The notes beneath the pieces were generated by a model that was not told the DNA's origin, made no database searches, and saw only the letters and a list, made by a program, of their open reading frames with translations. A program made the position numbers and the translations under genes. Shown here one piece after another: positions 22,030-33,500 of a stretch of DNA of 64,000 bases. Every line of letters starts with the position of its first letter. Positions within the stretch are counted from its first letter, which is position 1. Source of the stretch: Macrocystis pyrifera. Taxonomy: Eukaryota; Sar; Phaeophyceae; Laminariales; Laminariaceae. The stretch covers positions 20,216,168 to 20,280,167 of the forward strand of contig JASSKH010000002.1 of assembly GCA_031763025.1 (NCBI GenBank), read 5' to 3'.

Positions 22030-23180
22030 GCAGGAACTATACTGCTACTACTACTGCTGTGCTCTCAAGTGGTTGCAGGGGACACCCTGTTACTACTGTG
22101 ACGCTGCTTTTGGGTCCACTATATACATGAATGAAATTATGACGAGCTTGTCGATCCAAAATACCAACCGCGCAGCTCGAACAACAGCTGAGACGGCGGT
22201 GCGTGGTCGTGGCGCAGGCAAACGGTGGCGACAGCAGGCACATGCGTACTGCTGCCCTCTCGATCGGCTGTGAGAAATGCACTGCTGCTCAGAACAACAG
22301 AAGAGGAGTACAGCAATTTTTTTTCTGGTGGCGGTTGTTGATCGTTGTGGTCGGTGTGTGGTTTGGAGTCGGGATGTCATTCATGCTGTACATGCGCCCG
22401 TGCCCCCAGCTCTGCCTACTATCCGTCCTCGGTGCTGCATCGTAGGCTCCGATGCATGCAACTAGTAATAAATTACACCCCGCATATGCCAACGTGCGCG
22501 CATGATTTTGCCTGCTGCTGCTGGTGTGCTGCTGGGCGCCTGTTGCTGCTGGCAGCTGGTCGTTATCGTTGTGGTGGGCGTGGTCGGGAATCAGGATACA
22601 TACATGGGTACATAGATACATACATACGCCCGCACCCCAAGCTCTTCCTATTTATCCTCGATGATGCATCGTAGGGTCCGACAATTGCAACTACTACAGG
22701 TACAACAGTAGCCAAGAGTACACCCTGGATGAGTCACCTCACGCAGTTTTGCCTGGTGGCAGTTAGTTGGTTGTTGATCGGTGGGCGTGTTCTGTTCAGG
22801 AGTCGGGGTACACACACATGCCCCCGCACACCAAGCTCTGCCTAGGCTCCAACACTTGCAACTACAGGTACAGTAGCCAAGAATACACTGCGGGTGTGCA
22901 CCTCACGCGCTGCTTTGGCCTGTTACTATGCTGCTGGGCAACAGCAGGTGGCGGTTGTTGTTCGTCGTGGTGGTGGGTGTGGACGGGAGTCGGGATACAT
23001 ACATGCGCCCGCACCCCAAACTCTACCTATCCATCCTCCGTGATGCATATCGCAGGCCCCGACACAAGCCATCCACAGAGTATACTGCGGATGTGCTACC
23101 TCACGCGCATGGTCTGCCTGCTGCTGCTGCTGCTGGGCGGCATGGCCGCAGCGATGCACAACAGCCTGCTTGTTGTACTC
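22030..23180 (+). repeat. Tandem repeat, about four units of 185-230 bp
   Basis: A block GCCCGCACCCCAAGCTCTGC followed by TCCTCGGTGATGCATCGTAG recurs near 22397, 22627, 22820 (partial) and 23006. It is separated by GCCTGCTGCTGCTG and GTTGTTGATCGTTGTGGTGG segments and CACCTCACGCG. Overlapping frames in all phases reflect the repeat and its CTG triplets. Confidence 0.75.
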
Positions 23181-23364
23181 GTAGCAAGCTCAATACGATA
23201 TCTGTGCTCAGCAGCAGTTGTAACGGCACTGTTGGCCAATCACGGCCCATTTTGCAAGTCATACGGTGAGTCATAGCTCTGCTTTGATTGGTGCAAGCTC
23301 CAAAAGTCTATTAATAGTCTGTTTTTACGTTATTTTTTGCTTGTAAATATGCCTTGGCCTTTTC
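23181..23364. other. Unclassified spacer
   Basis: No structure recognised; the D duplication begins at its right edge. Confidence 0.3.
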
Positions 23365-24385
23365 TGCCTGATTGGAACACGTTCCCACCGGTCAAAAAGA
23401 AAAAACGAACAGCAAAGCTTCCCTCTTAGCCTTGTACGCCGCCCGCCCGTCTCGCGACCACCTCACCACCGATTCGGTCCGGATAAAGTTTTCTTCTCTC
23501 TCTGCCACAGTGAGCGTCGTCGCCTGCCCCACGTAAAGCCCAGTGCACACCGTGGCCCTTCTTCGCCACTTCGACAAAGTTGGTGCTCAAACTGCATTGA
23601 AGTCTCTTTGAAGTTTAGTTTGGTCGCAAAAATAAGCACCGCTTAAATATTATTTCGCATATCAAAACGACCCTTATATCTCGTATATGGTGCAAGCGGA
23701 GCCTCACAAGGAGGCCAGACAGAGCCCATTCGTGCTTCCTGCGTGTCTCGAGACACACGCGACGCCTAGCCATGCAAACGGCGACGGCGCTCCTTGCAAC
23801 ACCCCCTCTACCTGCTAGCACCCGCTGACACCCGCGGCGGCGCCGGGCTCGCCCGCGGTACCGTGTTCTGACTACACGCATGCGCACGAAACGAAATAAA
23901 ATGGCTTCATATTATCTGTAAGCAACGCTTGACTCGTAGCTGGTACGTTCGTTTGAACACGAGTACACAGTACAAGAAGGCGCTTCTATTGACGAACGTA
24001 GTCTTTGTTCGAAAATGTAAGCTGTACCGGGACATTGTTTGTTTTCCAGAAACGGTATACCTTGACAGAAAATATCATATTACTTGGGTTTGGTGTGCCC
24101 TGATCACCTCGTTTTACTTTCGTACCGTAAACTGGATAAAATACAATGGTGTACCGTTTTTTTGGCAATTTTGCAAGTGAGACGGACATGGATGTGTCGC
24201 CAAAAAACGGTATACCTCGACAGAAAATGCCATATAACTTGGGTTTGGTGTACCCTGATGGCCTGGTTTGAGTTTTTCGTACCGTAAACTGGCAAAAAAG
24301 AGCTGGTGTACCGTTTTTTTGTCATTTTGTCCGTTAGGACAGGGAATTAATTTTGCTTCTAGATAACCCTGGGGTAAACCCTAGG
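23365..24385 (+). repeat. D duplication, copy 1 (coding-like block plus R2 copy 2)
   Basis: Aligns with 27645-28665 at high identity over about 1 kb: GCCTGATTGGAACACG, then AACAGCAAAGCTTCCCTCTTAGCC, CACCACCGATTCGGTCCGG, a GC-rich stretch with GGCGGCGCCGGGCTCGCCCGCGG (in pieces), then R2. Two R2 sub-units are near 24050 and 24205. The plus-strand frame of 23400-23530 equals part of the frame described at 27522-27818. Confidence 0.85.
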
Positions 24386-24485
24386 GAACAAGATTGCTAT
24401 TTCCAGGCGGATGGTATTTCTCTTTTCGGGTCGTCGTCGAAGATGCTGCGGGTAACAAAACTACTTCGCCATGATACGTAGTAAG

Positions 24486-25317
24486 TTATTGCCGCCCCCC
24501 AAAAGCAAGAGAAGTGCTGTGATGCTGGACGGGGAAATATCGAAGTATGTTGATACCTGGTATTTTACAAGGAGTTGCACAGGGATGTACGTTGTTACCT
24601 AACCTATTCAAGATATATATTAACGACCCGATATAGCAGTCGAGGCAGCAAGGCAGGAAGTCACGGTAGGGCAAGATACGGTGTCGGGATTGATGTTTGC
24701 GGATGACTTCGTGGGGATATCAGAGACACCCGAAGGATTGGAGAACAAATAGAGAATGCGCTAGGATACAGTAGGAGATGGAGGGTGACAGCGAACGTCA
24801 AGAAATGCGCAGTGGTTGTTTGCAACGAAGATAAGGTAAACCCGGTAAATGTCAGTTGGAAGTGGGGAGAAGATGAATTGCCGATCGTAGATCAGTATAC
24901 ATACCTTGGCGTAGAGATCTCAACAGATTGCTCTTGTGATACACATATAGCAAAAGTAATAGGAAAGGGTAAGGCACAAGAAGGCGAGATGGATGCGATC
25001 CTAACAGACTCGCACCTTGACACCAGGATTAAGAGATGTATTCTGATGAATGTGATAGTACCAAAGCTAGAATATCCAGGAAAAGTATGGGAAGGGAACG
25101 CGAAACTCGTAAAACAGTTGGAAACAGCACAAATGACAGCATCTAAAAAAATCCTAGGATGCTCAAGTACGACTAGTAATACAGTATCAAGAGCAGAACT
25201 GGGAATGCACCAACTCGAGACAAATAGAGACATGAGAAAGTTGAACTGGCAATATATAGTAAGGATCATGCCAAAAAAGAGGTTGCCAGCCAAAGTCGAC
25301 ATTATTCTAGAGCAGGG
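24486..25317 (+). pseudogene. Non-LTR (LINE-type) reverse transcriptase relic
   Basis: The first half needs frame changes and contains stops. It reads KYVDILQGVAQGCTLLPN, LFKIYINDPI and then SGLMFADDFVGISETPEGLE. FADD (24696-24707) is the [YF]-x-D-D catalytic motif C of reverse transcriptases, and G-V-x-Q-G-C-x-L-x-P is motif B. From 24785 a clean 185-codon frame continues with the thumb/C-terminal region: VTANVKKCAVVVC, VDQYTYLGVEIS, DTRIKRCILMNVIVPKLEYP and WQYIVRIMPKKRLPA. Y-L-G-V is the usual motif after the palm in LINE RTs. The 5' part (endonuclease, RT motifs 1-4) is missing and the 3' end is cut by R4 at about 25318. Inactive. Confidence 0.85.
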
Positions 25318-26305
25318 CAAGGGTTGCCCTGCTGTTCCCTAGGTGTTACCATATAATAAAAAACGGTTGGACAGAGGTATGAAAATTCTCTCGCGACGTA
25401 GATACTTGCCACGTAGAATATTACTTGTTCGAAGATGCTGCAGTTGCGGCTATTTCAAGGCAAAAAACCAAAACATAACTTCACAGTCGCATAGCGCAGA
25501 TTGCGATGACCTCGACGTGTCACGAGCACACCCATACCAAATAAAAGGCCGCAGTAAAATCCAAGATGACAAAAGGTATACAAGTAGACTTTTCGCCGAT
25601 GATCGTTACGTACACGCACCCCGTGAACAACACTCTGTCGACCGAACAGTTACCATAAATGTAGCTGCGCAGAAGTCGAAAGGCTAGACGCGCCGTGCAA
25701 CATTTCTGCAAAATGCGTTCTAGCAAAAAGACGGAAACAAGAAGGCAGGCAGTCTGAATCGAGAAGCAATATCACACAAAAAATCAAAACGTTTCAACAC
25801 ACATGTGATGAACACGTGAGATGCTGAAGGCGGGGGTGCGTCGGACTCGAGTCGGCAGGGCACACCTGCGCTCCCCACGTCGTAGTGGCCAGGACTTCGA
25901 TAAGGCCGAGGCACGATCGGTCCATATCTAGTTGCCTCGATTATCTCCGAGCGTTCTTGGCTTTTTGCGCGCTCATGGTAGCTAGCACTACCGTATGCTG
26001 TCGTTTATGCCTGGGGAACAACCAAGGTCCTAGACTTTCGAAGGTAGACATACATACGCTGGAAACCATGCAGAAGACGCAGTCGCCGCAGCGCCCGCAG
26101 TCGCCGCAGGGGGCGGAAACGGCCCAGAGCTCCCGTACGCCGCAAAAAACAAGTCCGGCCCAGACCCGCAAAGGGAAACCGAAGGGCAAACACAAATCTG
26201 TGGACCACAGAGAGGGTCCGATCGAGACCCCGTCCGCTAAGCGCCAGCACGTCGAGCAGATGGGACTACAGAGAGGGTCCGATCGAGACCCCGGTCGCTA
26301 AGCAG
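25318..26305 (-). mobile_element. R4 element, copy 2
   Basis: Begins exactly where the RT reading frame is interrupted (GAGCAGGGCAAGGGTTGCCC) and follows R4 copy 1 closely to the C-terminal part of the USP-like relic (minus: HGFQRMYVYLRK to ESDAPPP, about 25830-26080). The protease core is replaced by a short (CAGTCGCCG)-type repeat and unrelated sequence. A plus-strand frame at 25885-26301 through this junction yields a Gln/Ser/Pro/Lys-rich tail and is probably fortuitous. Junction position suggests R4 landed in the LINE relic. Confidence 0.65.
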
Positions 26306-27260
26306 CAGCACCGATGTTGACGTGGGCCGTTATCGTCCTAATGTAAGTATCAAGAAAAGTACGTAGGAAGCACGTATTCGTACCGTAGAATTTCCGTTTT
26401 TTCTTGTGGTTTTGGTACTAAAAAAAATGGTTTTGGCACTATAAATAGTGGGTACCGTAGGTTGTAGGTATCGAGAAATCAGTATCACTGCAGTTTTGTT
26501 TCGACCAGCTGTGTAGGGTGTTAGAAGGGTAGGTTGTCTGTCGTCCTTTGTTGTTGTAGGCCGTTATTGTCGGACGTTGTTGTCGTGGGACGTTATCCTG
26601 TTTGGTCATTGTCCGTATGCACTACAAATAGGAGGCACCCCTTATGGTTTCGACCTGTGTAGTATGTTAGAAGGATAATTTGTTTGTCATTCTTTGTAGT
26701 TGTAGGCCGTTGTTGACGTGGGCCGTCATCGTCCTAATGTAATAATCGAGAAAAGAACGCAGGAAGTACGTATTCGTACCATAGAATTTCCGCTTCATTT
26801 CTTTTGGTTTTGGTACTACAGAATTTGGTTTTGGCACTATAAATAGTGGGTACCGTAGGTTGTAGGTACGGAGAAGTCAGTATCACTGCTGTCTTGTTTC
26901 GACCAGCTGTGTAGGGTGTTAAAATGGTAGGCTGTCTGTCATCCTTTGCTGTTGTCGTGGGACGCTGACCCCAATGTGGGCACTAAATTGCTGTATATCG
27001 TCCTATAGTGTAGGTACCAAGCAAAGTACGTAGGAAGCACGTTTCGTACCATAGAAATTCCGTTTTTTCTTTTGGTCTTGGTACTATAAAATTTGGTTTT
27101 GGCACTAGAAATAGTGGGTACCGTAGGTTGTAGGTATGGAGTTGTAGGCCGTTGTTGACGTGGGCCGTTATCGTCCTGCTTAATGCAAGCCTCAAGAAAA
27201 GTACGTAGGAAGCACGTATTTTGCCATTTTGTTCGTATGCACTACAAATAGGAGGCACCG
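26306..27260 (+). repeat. Tandem array of the R4 tail unit (about 280-390 bp)
   Basis: Three to four diverged units carry GACGTGGGCCGTTATCGTCC, AAGAAAAGTACGTAGGAAGC, TAGAATTTCCG, TTTGGTTTTGGCACTATAAA, GTGGGTACCGTAGGTTGTAG and CGACCAGCTGTGTAGGGTGT, starting near 26310, 26700, 26985 and 27150. The same unit occurs once after R4 copy 1 (21690-21920) and diverged at 61990-62240. TATAAATA within each unit resembles a TATA box, but no transcript is evident. Confidence 0.8.
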
Positions 27261-27369
27261 CGGGTTGTACGTATTTCGCGTTCTTCTTGCCGATTGTTGT
27301 TGTCGTGGGACGCTAACTCTTGTCGCGGTCGACCATGTCTTTTTCTTCGAACTAATAATTGGAAATATT

Positions 27370-27830
27370 TTTTTCCCGCAACCTCTTCCTCTGTCTGCTG
27401 GGCATTTTCATGAGCGATGGACGACGAAACTCTTCCTTCATGCAGCACATTGTCGGATATCGTCTCGACACAAAAGACAGCATTGCACGTACAAAACTTA
27501 CACACACTGTAATACAGGTACTTGTGCACGTGGAACATTCGGAGAGGTTCACGATGTCTACGGGCTATTCGTATGAACATGTACGACGCGAAAAAGCACG
27601 GAGAGGAAAAAAATCCCTGTCTCCTCTCATGTAATGATTTTCTGCCTGATTGGAACACGTGCCCGCGGTCAAAAAGAAAAAAAAAAACGAACAGCAAAGC
27701 TTCCCTCTTAGCCTTGTACGCCGCCCACCCGTCTCGCGACCACCTCACCACCGATTCGGTCCGGATGAAGTTTTCCTCTCTCTCTGCCACAGTGAGCGTC
27801 GTCGCCCGCCTCGCGTGAAGCCCGGTGCTC
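27370..27830 (+). CDS. Unrecognised coding-like sequence, likely repeat-borne
   Basis: The frame 27522-27818 (98 codons, GTG/ATG internal starts) reads NMYDAKKHGEEKNPCLLS, DFLPDWNTCPRSKRKKKT, SLLALYAAHPSRDHLTTD and SVRMKFSSLSATVSVVAR, then TGA. Upstream, in another phase, DDETLPSCSTLSDIVSTQKT suggests a longer ancestral protein broken by a frameshift. The 3' half is duplicated with the D copy at 23390-23530, where most differences are small but the frame is not fully kept. Mixed polar/hydrophobic composition argues for former coding. No family recognised; a transposon gag or cargo protein is possible. Confidence 0.25.
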
Positions 27831-28665
27831 ACCGTGGCCCTTCTTCGCCAATTCGACAAAGTTGGTGCTCAAACCGCATTGTAAGTCTCTTTGAAGTTTA
27901 GTTTGGTCGCAAAAATAAGCATCGCTTGAATATTATTTCGCATATCAAAACGACCCTTATATCTCGTATTTGGTACAAGCGGAGCCTCGCAAGGAGGCCA
28001 GACAGAGCCCATTCGTGCTTCCTGCGTGTCTCGAGGCACGCGCGACGCCTAGTCCATGCAAAGGCGACCGCGCTAGCCATGCAAAGGGCGACCGCGCTTC
28101 TTGCAACACCCCCTCTACCTGCTAGCACCCGCTGACACCCGCGGCGGCGCCGGGCTCGCCCGCGGTACCGTGTTCTGACTATACGCACGCGCACGAAACG
28201 AAATAAAATGTATTCTCGACTCGTACCTGGTATGTTCGTATGAACACGAGTACAACAAGGCGTTTCTATTAACGAACGCGGTTTCTGTTCAAAATATGAG
28301 CTGTACCGGGACATTGCTTTTTTGCCAGGAAACGGCATACCTTGATAGAAAACGTCATACAGCTCGAGTTTGTTGTGCCCTGATCACCTCGTTTTACTTT
28401 TTCGTACAATAAACTGGAAAAAAACGACGGTGTACCGTTTTTTGGCATTTTCGCAAGTAAGACGGACGGACATGGATATTTCGCCATACGACGGTATACC
28501 TTGACATATAATGTCATCTAACTTGGGTTTGGTGTACCCTGATTGCCTGGTTTGATTTTTTTGTGCCGTAAACTGGCAAAAAAGAGATGTACCGTTTTCT
28601 GTCATTTTTCCGTTAGGACAGGAAATTAATTTTGCTGTTAGATAACCCTAGGTAAACCTAGGGAA
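27645..28665 (+). repeat. D duplication, copy 2 (with R2 copy 3)
   Basis: Partner of 23365-24385. A short GCCATGCAAAGGGCGACCGCGC duplication is present at 28060-28100 that copy 1 has once. R2 sub-units are near 28325 and 28490. Contains the AAATAAAATG junction also found at 620-631. Confidence 0.85.
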
Positions 28666-29300
28666 TTACACTATGAAAAAAACTCTCTTCTAGGGCTGGC
28701 GGGTGTCAGGTCGTTTAATCCTCTCTCAAATCCCGAGTTACCGTGTATCAGGCTCTTCTATATCGGTTCACCTACTGTACCTGATAGTGATTTCATACGG
28801 AAAAAGTCGTTCCATCTAAAAACTGCTTGGAGGGTACGTGGCGAAAGCCAAAGAAAAAAGAGACCTTGAACGCTAGCGAACAGCTCGCAAGAGCTACTCG
28901 TAGCGAATAACTCTCAGGTAGCGACCGACCGCAGTAACAGCCTATGTGGAGGCCAGCGGAAGCTGCGTATACATGCGACATTCCTGCTAAGAGATATGAT
29001 GCAACAGAAGACGGTTGCGTAGTAGTGGTAATAGCAGCTAAATACAGTCGTGCAGCAGCAGTACTACACAACAGCAACGTATGGCAGGAGAAAAAGCTGG
29101 GTATATATGCGACAGTATAACCCAGAGATGCGGCGGTAGACTGCTGCTTGGGATGTACGTAGCGATAACAGCACCCACAATACACTCAGTAACGCTAAAA
29201 AAAAAACTACAGGAATTTAGCCCAGAGATTATTATATACTCCAGTAGCGACACGTTGATACTTGATACGGGCACACGTACATCAACATTATATATTTCGA
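28666..29300. other. No supported gene
   Basis: Some ACGTA-rich and CAG-bearing stretches and a TAGCGA motif repeated near 28875-28925. No domain or repeat partner found. Confidence 0.4.
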
Positions 29301-29310
29301 CAAATATTAC

Positions 29311-29460
29311 CGTCTGGTCCCCTCCGAGGGCCCTCTCGGACCCCTTGATCTCTTCAATGTCGTTCTCTTCGAGGTGATTAGGGATGAGTTTTTTGTCCTC
29401 ATCTCTCTCCTCCCCGACGAAGCCCACGATCCTCTCCATGTCGTTAACCAGGTCACGCAG
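29311..29460 (-). CDS. Candidate 150-bp phase-0 exon encoding an acidic coiled-coil-like segment
   Basis: The minus strand shows a pyrimidine-rich tract (T-rich, ending GTGGAGCAG) before CTGCGTGACC and a GTAATA donor after CAGACG. The 50 intervening codons have no stop and read LRDLVNDMERIVGFVGEERD, then LIPNHLEENDIEEIKGSERA, ending LGGDQT. Heptad-like spacing of L/V/I with many E/D/K/R suggests a coiled coil. The exon is symmetrical (exactly 50 codons). Two related segments lie upstream on the same strand (29617-29717 and about 29950-30014) in a roughly 275-bp tandem arrangement. No host family is recognised. It is the most gene-like non-mobile sequence in the window, but no flanking exon is confirmed. 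Confidence 0.4.
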
Positions 29461-29616
29461 CTGCTCCACGAAAAACAAGAAAAAAACGAAAATAAAAAGG
29501 AAATGTGATTTATAAACCCTTTCGGGACGTAGGTAAGGCTTTCCAAAAAGCGGTAAGTGCCGTCTTATCAGGCAGCTGCACAACAAAAAATAACAAAAAG
29601 GGGAGATTAAACTAAC

Positions 29617-30014
29617 CAAAAAAGATGTGCTCCAACTGGTGTTGGATATCGAAGCGAAAGTCTAGACACATCGATGTATCCAAGGATCCTCTCCACGTCA
29701 TTGACCAGCTCACGCAGCTGTTCAACAATGAACAAACAAAAAAGGTGGAAGGAAAGAGCAAGGACATGTAAATGAATACCAGTACAGTAGGGAAGTACTC
29801 TGAGATAACCGGGTACAAAGCCTGATTGATGTTATTATCTCGGGTACGTATCCGAGGACCCCCCACCGGTATCAAGTGCACCCTTGGAAATGTCCTATAA
29901 ACGATTTTGGGACCTACTTATAGCGACCTAAAAAACGACAAGTGCGGTCTTACCAACGTCCAAATATCTCATCTATGCCAATCCCAAGATCATGCAGCTG
30001 CTCCACGAGAAACA
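29617..30014 (-). pseudogene. Two further copies of the coiled-coil exon unit, diverged
   Basis: Minus strand: CTGCGTGAGCTGGTCAATGA at 29717 encodes LRELVNDVERILGYIDVSRL after a TTGAACAG acceptor-like site. Near 30000, GAGCAGCTGCATGATCTTGG encodes VEQLHDLGIGIDEIFG and ends at a strong donor-like TTG/GTAAGA. Flanking introns also align (GACCGCACTTGTCG against GACGGCACTTACCG). Exon lengths are not multiples of three as drawn, so splicing of these two units is uncertain. Either tandem exon duplication in a real gene or remnants. Confidence 0.35.
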
Positions 30015-30109
30015 CTACAAAAGGAAACAAAATACAGTAGTAACAACTAGGATGTGCACACATGCCTCACATAAAGATCTAGACTCTCATTTACCGATAT
30101 CGACATCCT

Positions 30110-30500
30110 ATGGCTATCTACATTTCTTCACTCATCGCTGCCGCTAGTGTCAAAGTTGATGGTCTCGATATCGCTATCGATGTGACCATCACAACGGCTA
30201 CCAGGTATTTCCGTATAGTTGTTCGTCGCAATCGCTGACGTAATCGCTGATGGTACAGCCATCGCTGTCGGCAAACATATCACTAATGATATCGCTATCG
30301 CAACCGATGTGACTTATCACCATCGCTATCGCTATGTGAGTCTTTAAGTATCGCTATCGCGATTACTGTAGGATCGCTGATGCTATCGCTATTCAAGTAT
30401 CCACAATTCCAAGTACATCGCTATCACTAGAATTATCGCTGATCCTATCGCCATCGCTATTGGTATCGCCGTCTGTATCAATACTCCACATCTATCGCTA
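30110..30500. repeat. ATCGCT microsatellite-like region
   Basis: Degenerate (TATCGC/ATCGCT)n with interruptions across about 390 bp. Similar ATCGATATC/ATCGC-rich DNA follows X copies 1 and 2 (33975-34110 and 39236-39290), so the two ends of X are associated with this simple sequence. Confidence 0.75.
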
Positions 30501-30504
30501 TCTG

Positions 30505-33500
30505 CATACGTATATTTGTCAAATTTTCGTACTTTTGCCAACTTTTCTCTTCGCACGAGCGCTTTTAGGCAAAACACACGAAGTACACGGACACGGGAAG
30601 CCTTGCCGGACACATTGGTCTAGGTCTCGGCGCGATCCGTGCACTCTGAAGCGCGCGGCGGGCGATCAAAGTTTTTTTTTTTTTCCGGCGGGAGTGGATA
30701 AGACGATTTCCCTGGTTTCAGTAAGAGGCCTTACTTTGTACGTACGTATCGGTACATACATGCTGTCTGTTTTCTCCCCTAGGCGCTCACGAGCTGTGAG
30801 CACACAGCTCAGACGTATACCAGGTACACAACAGACAGAATGCGCAGATCCCAACGTTCCAACGCTGCCGCCCCCCCGCCCACCCGCCGTGCGTGTGCGC
30901 CACACCCATATGCGCAGTGTTGCTGTGGTTGGTTGCGTTTGTCGGAGCCTGCAGTCCGCATTCCACCGTCTGCCATATACGTTTTGATCCGTATATACCC
31001 AGGATGACATATATCCCTGTACATATTTTTTGTGTTGCACGGAGCACAGACCACCGCCTAGAAAACAATACCCACAGCAGTGCACAGAGCGTGCTTACCT
31101 CCAGCTTCCTACAGCACCACACACTGCTGCCCTGCTGCCCAGCAGCAGCAGCAGTGGGCACACCTTGCGCGTATGGATGATCGTACTGCGGCTATCACAG
31201 TTGCTTTATTCGACCGATCACTTGACCACGCCACGAACACGCCATCTAGCATCACACACCTCTCTTCATGCTTCAGAATCCTCTTGTTCTGCTTATTGCT
31301 GTGTGTGATCCAACATTGCCACTGCTCAAGCTGTGCTCAGCACAGTGCGCCAACAGCAGCAGCAGGCAGGGTACTATGCGCATGTGCAAGATCCGCGCTG
31401 TAAGCGCAGTACTACTGTAGTTCGCTGTTGTTGCCATCGGCATTGGCCGATGCACGTACCTTCCGCAGTGTGTGACTCATTATCCCCGGATCGATATATT
31501 CGTCGTCTCGAGTACAACAAAAACAAATCGTTCGTACTGCTGTACAACAAATTATTCGTACAGCAGCGTTCGTACAAAGCATACTTACAGCAGTAGTTCT
31601 CATTGCTGTGTGTCCTACATTGCTGACCGATAGACACTAGAGCCAGCTGAAAGGGGGTCAGTACACGTACGTTCCTCGCGTGGCATTCTACAGCAGTACT
31701 GCTGTATATGCAAGTCGTACCTGTACAAGCTACTCTACTGCTGTAGTAGATCGTGCAAATTGTTTTAGATTGCGTAAAAAACACGACGTGCCAGTTGTAT
31801 GGACACTATTGTTCTAGCGTAGACGTGTATACTGCGCGCAATAAAAAAATTGTTTCCGAGGTTCGACTCGCACCATCCACGCTTTTTTTAAATTCACTTT
31901 TGACTTTTTTTGTACCAGGACTACAACAGTACTATTAATCATAATACATTCGTCCACACCTTGCTTTTCTGAGCGTATAGTATGATATACTGTAATATAA
32001 GTTGTGTGTGTTTATTTTCCACTTCTGACTTTTTTTGTACCAATGTGATGCGGTGGCCGCTCTAGGGTAGTGGTAAGGGTAGTGGTAAGGGACGCAGGTG
32101 GTTCTGGCAGCTGGGAAGCAGTGCTTCGCTTCTTCTGATTTAGATCTTCTTATTGATGGCGAGAGCTGAGGAGGTGCTCTGGTAGAGAAGTGAGAGGTAG
32201 GGGGGCGGGACTCGACGCCCAGATATACTCGTCCCACCCCACTCCACAAGCTCTCCTAAATTCCTCTTATCTGATGTACGCCTATAGAACTTTCCTATGG
32301 CTACCGATCGTTCTTCTGCTAATATAAGAACTTCTCACGTCGTGGTCCTATCTGCGTTAGGGAACATTACTCGTCTAACGGGTTATCCGCCCTAGGGAAC
32401 ATTCCTAAAAGAACGCTACTCTCGACTAACGGAATATCCGCCGGGTTAATCCATTCTTTGAATTATTCTCGTATTCGTGAGACTACAAGACTGAAACGTA
32501 TTATCTATATATATAGCCCATGAGTGCTCTACTCATATCACATTAGCCCACCCTGAATAGTCGTATATGCAGACCACAAGATGGTCGGAGGGTGATGACA
32601 AAGTTCATCCCAAACGGCCAGGGAAAAGGTGGTCGAAGATGCGGCTATTCGAAACAAAAGAAATGAGGCTATAGATCCCCCCACACCTCGTGATAAAACT
32701 CAAACACTACGAAGAGGGGGTGTTCGCTGAGAACAACCGCTAAAAGGGGGTCTAAAGGAGAGAGATACAGAACTCAAAGCAGAGGCGACACCAACCAGTA
32801 CATTCATCCACCTTGCTTTTCTGAATGTATAATATGATATACAAGTTACATGTGTGTTTTTACCCAAGGTAAAGTTTACGTTTGGCGTGCGTTCACACCT
32901 CAACATTTCACAGCTACTCCCAATACTTGGGAGTAAAGCAAAGTATGCTCGAGAAAATACTGCTATTATTACCGTAGGTACTTCGTACACTCGCAGTACT
33001 TCGGGGTTTTTGTACTCGAGATACTGCGAGTACTCGCAGTATTTTGAGGTTCTATCGATACTACTTCGTACACTTTCGAGCTCGCACTAATGCGGGGTTC
33101 GCTACTGCTGCTGGCGTGGATACCCGTCTGTGCACCGCGTCGACAATTCTCAGGCCCAGCGTTCGGAACCAAACACACCCAGATAGTCCCACACGAGTGG
33201 GAGTTGCAGCAAACCACTTTCGCTGGAGACAACTGGAGTACTTAAAGCAGTCTGGCAGAATTTCGAGATACGCTTTTGCGAGGAATGTACAGATGCATGT
33301 ACTGCGAATACTCTCAGTATCTCGAGGTTCTGTATTGCGCATATGGCCTTTACTCCAAGTATTTCGTGTTTCGATACTACTGCGGGCTACGGGTACATAC
33401 TTTCCTGTATTCTTGGGGTTCGGTACTGCTCACACTCTCATTACTCTCAGTATTTGGGCCTTCTCAGTGCTGGCAATATTTTTGCCGCCAGTACTCCAAT

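Noticed and set aside
25585-25610. Second FADD-like motif (LFADDRYV) in R4 read as reverse transcriptase
   Set aside because: Surrounding residues do not resemble RT motifs B or D, and the R4 coding relic is on the opposite strand.
25885-26301. 138-codon ORF resembling a Gln/Pro/Lys-rich gag
   Set aside because: It runs antisense through the conserved R4 protease tail and then through a short CAGTCGCCG repeat; it is absent from R4 copy 1.
31850-31895. tRNA gene suggested by GAGGTTCGACTCG and a following T-run in family X
   Set aside because: In the tRNA register the T-stem does not pair and no acceptor, D or anticodon arm can be built in any of the three copies. At most it is a B-box-like remnant.
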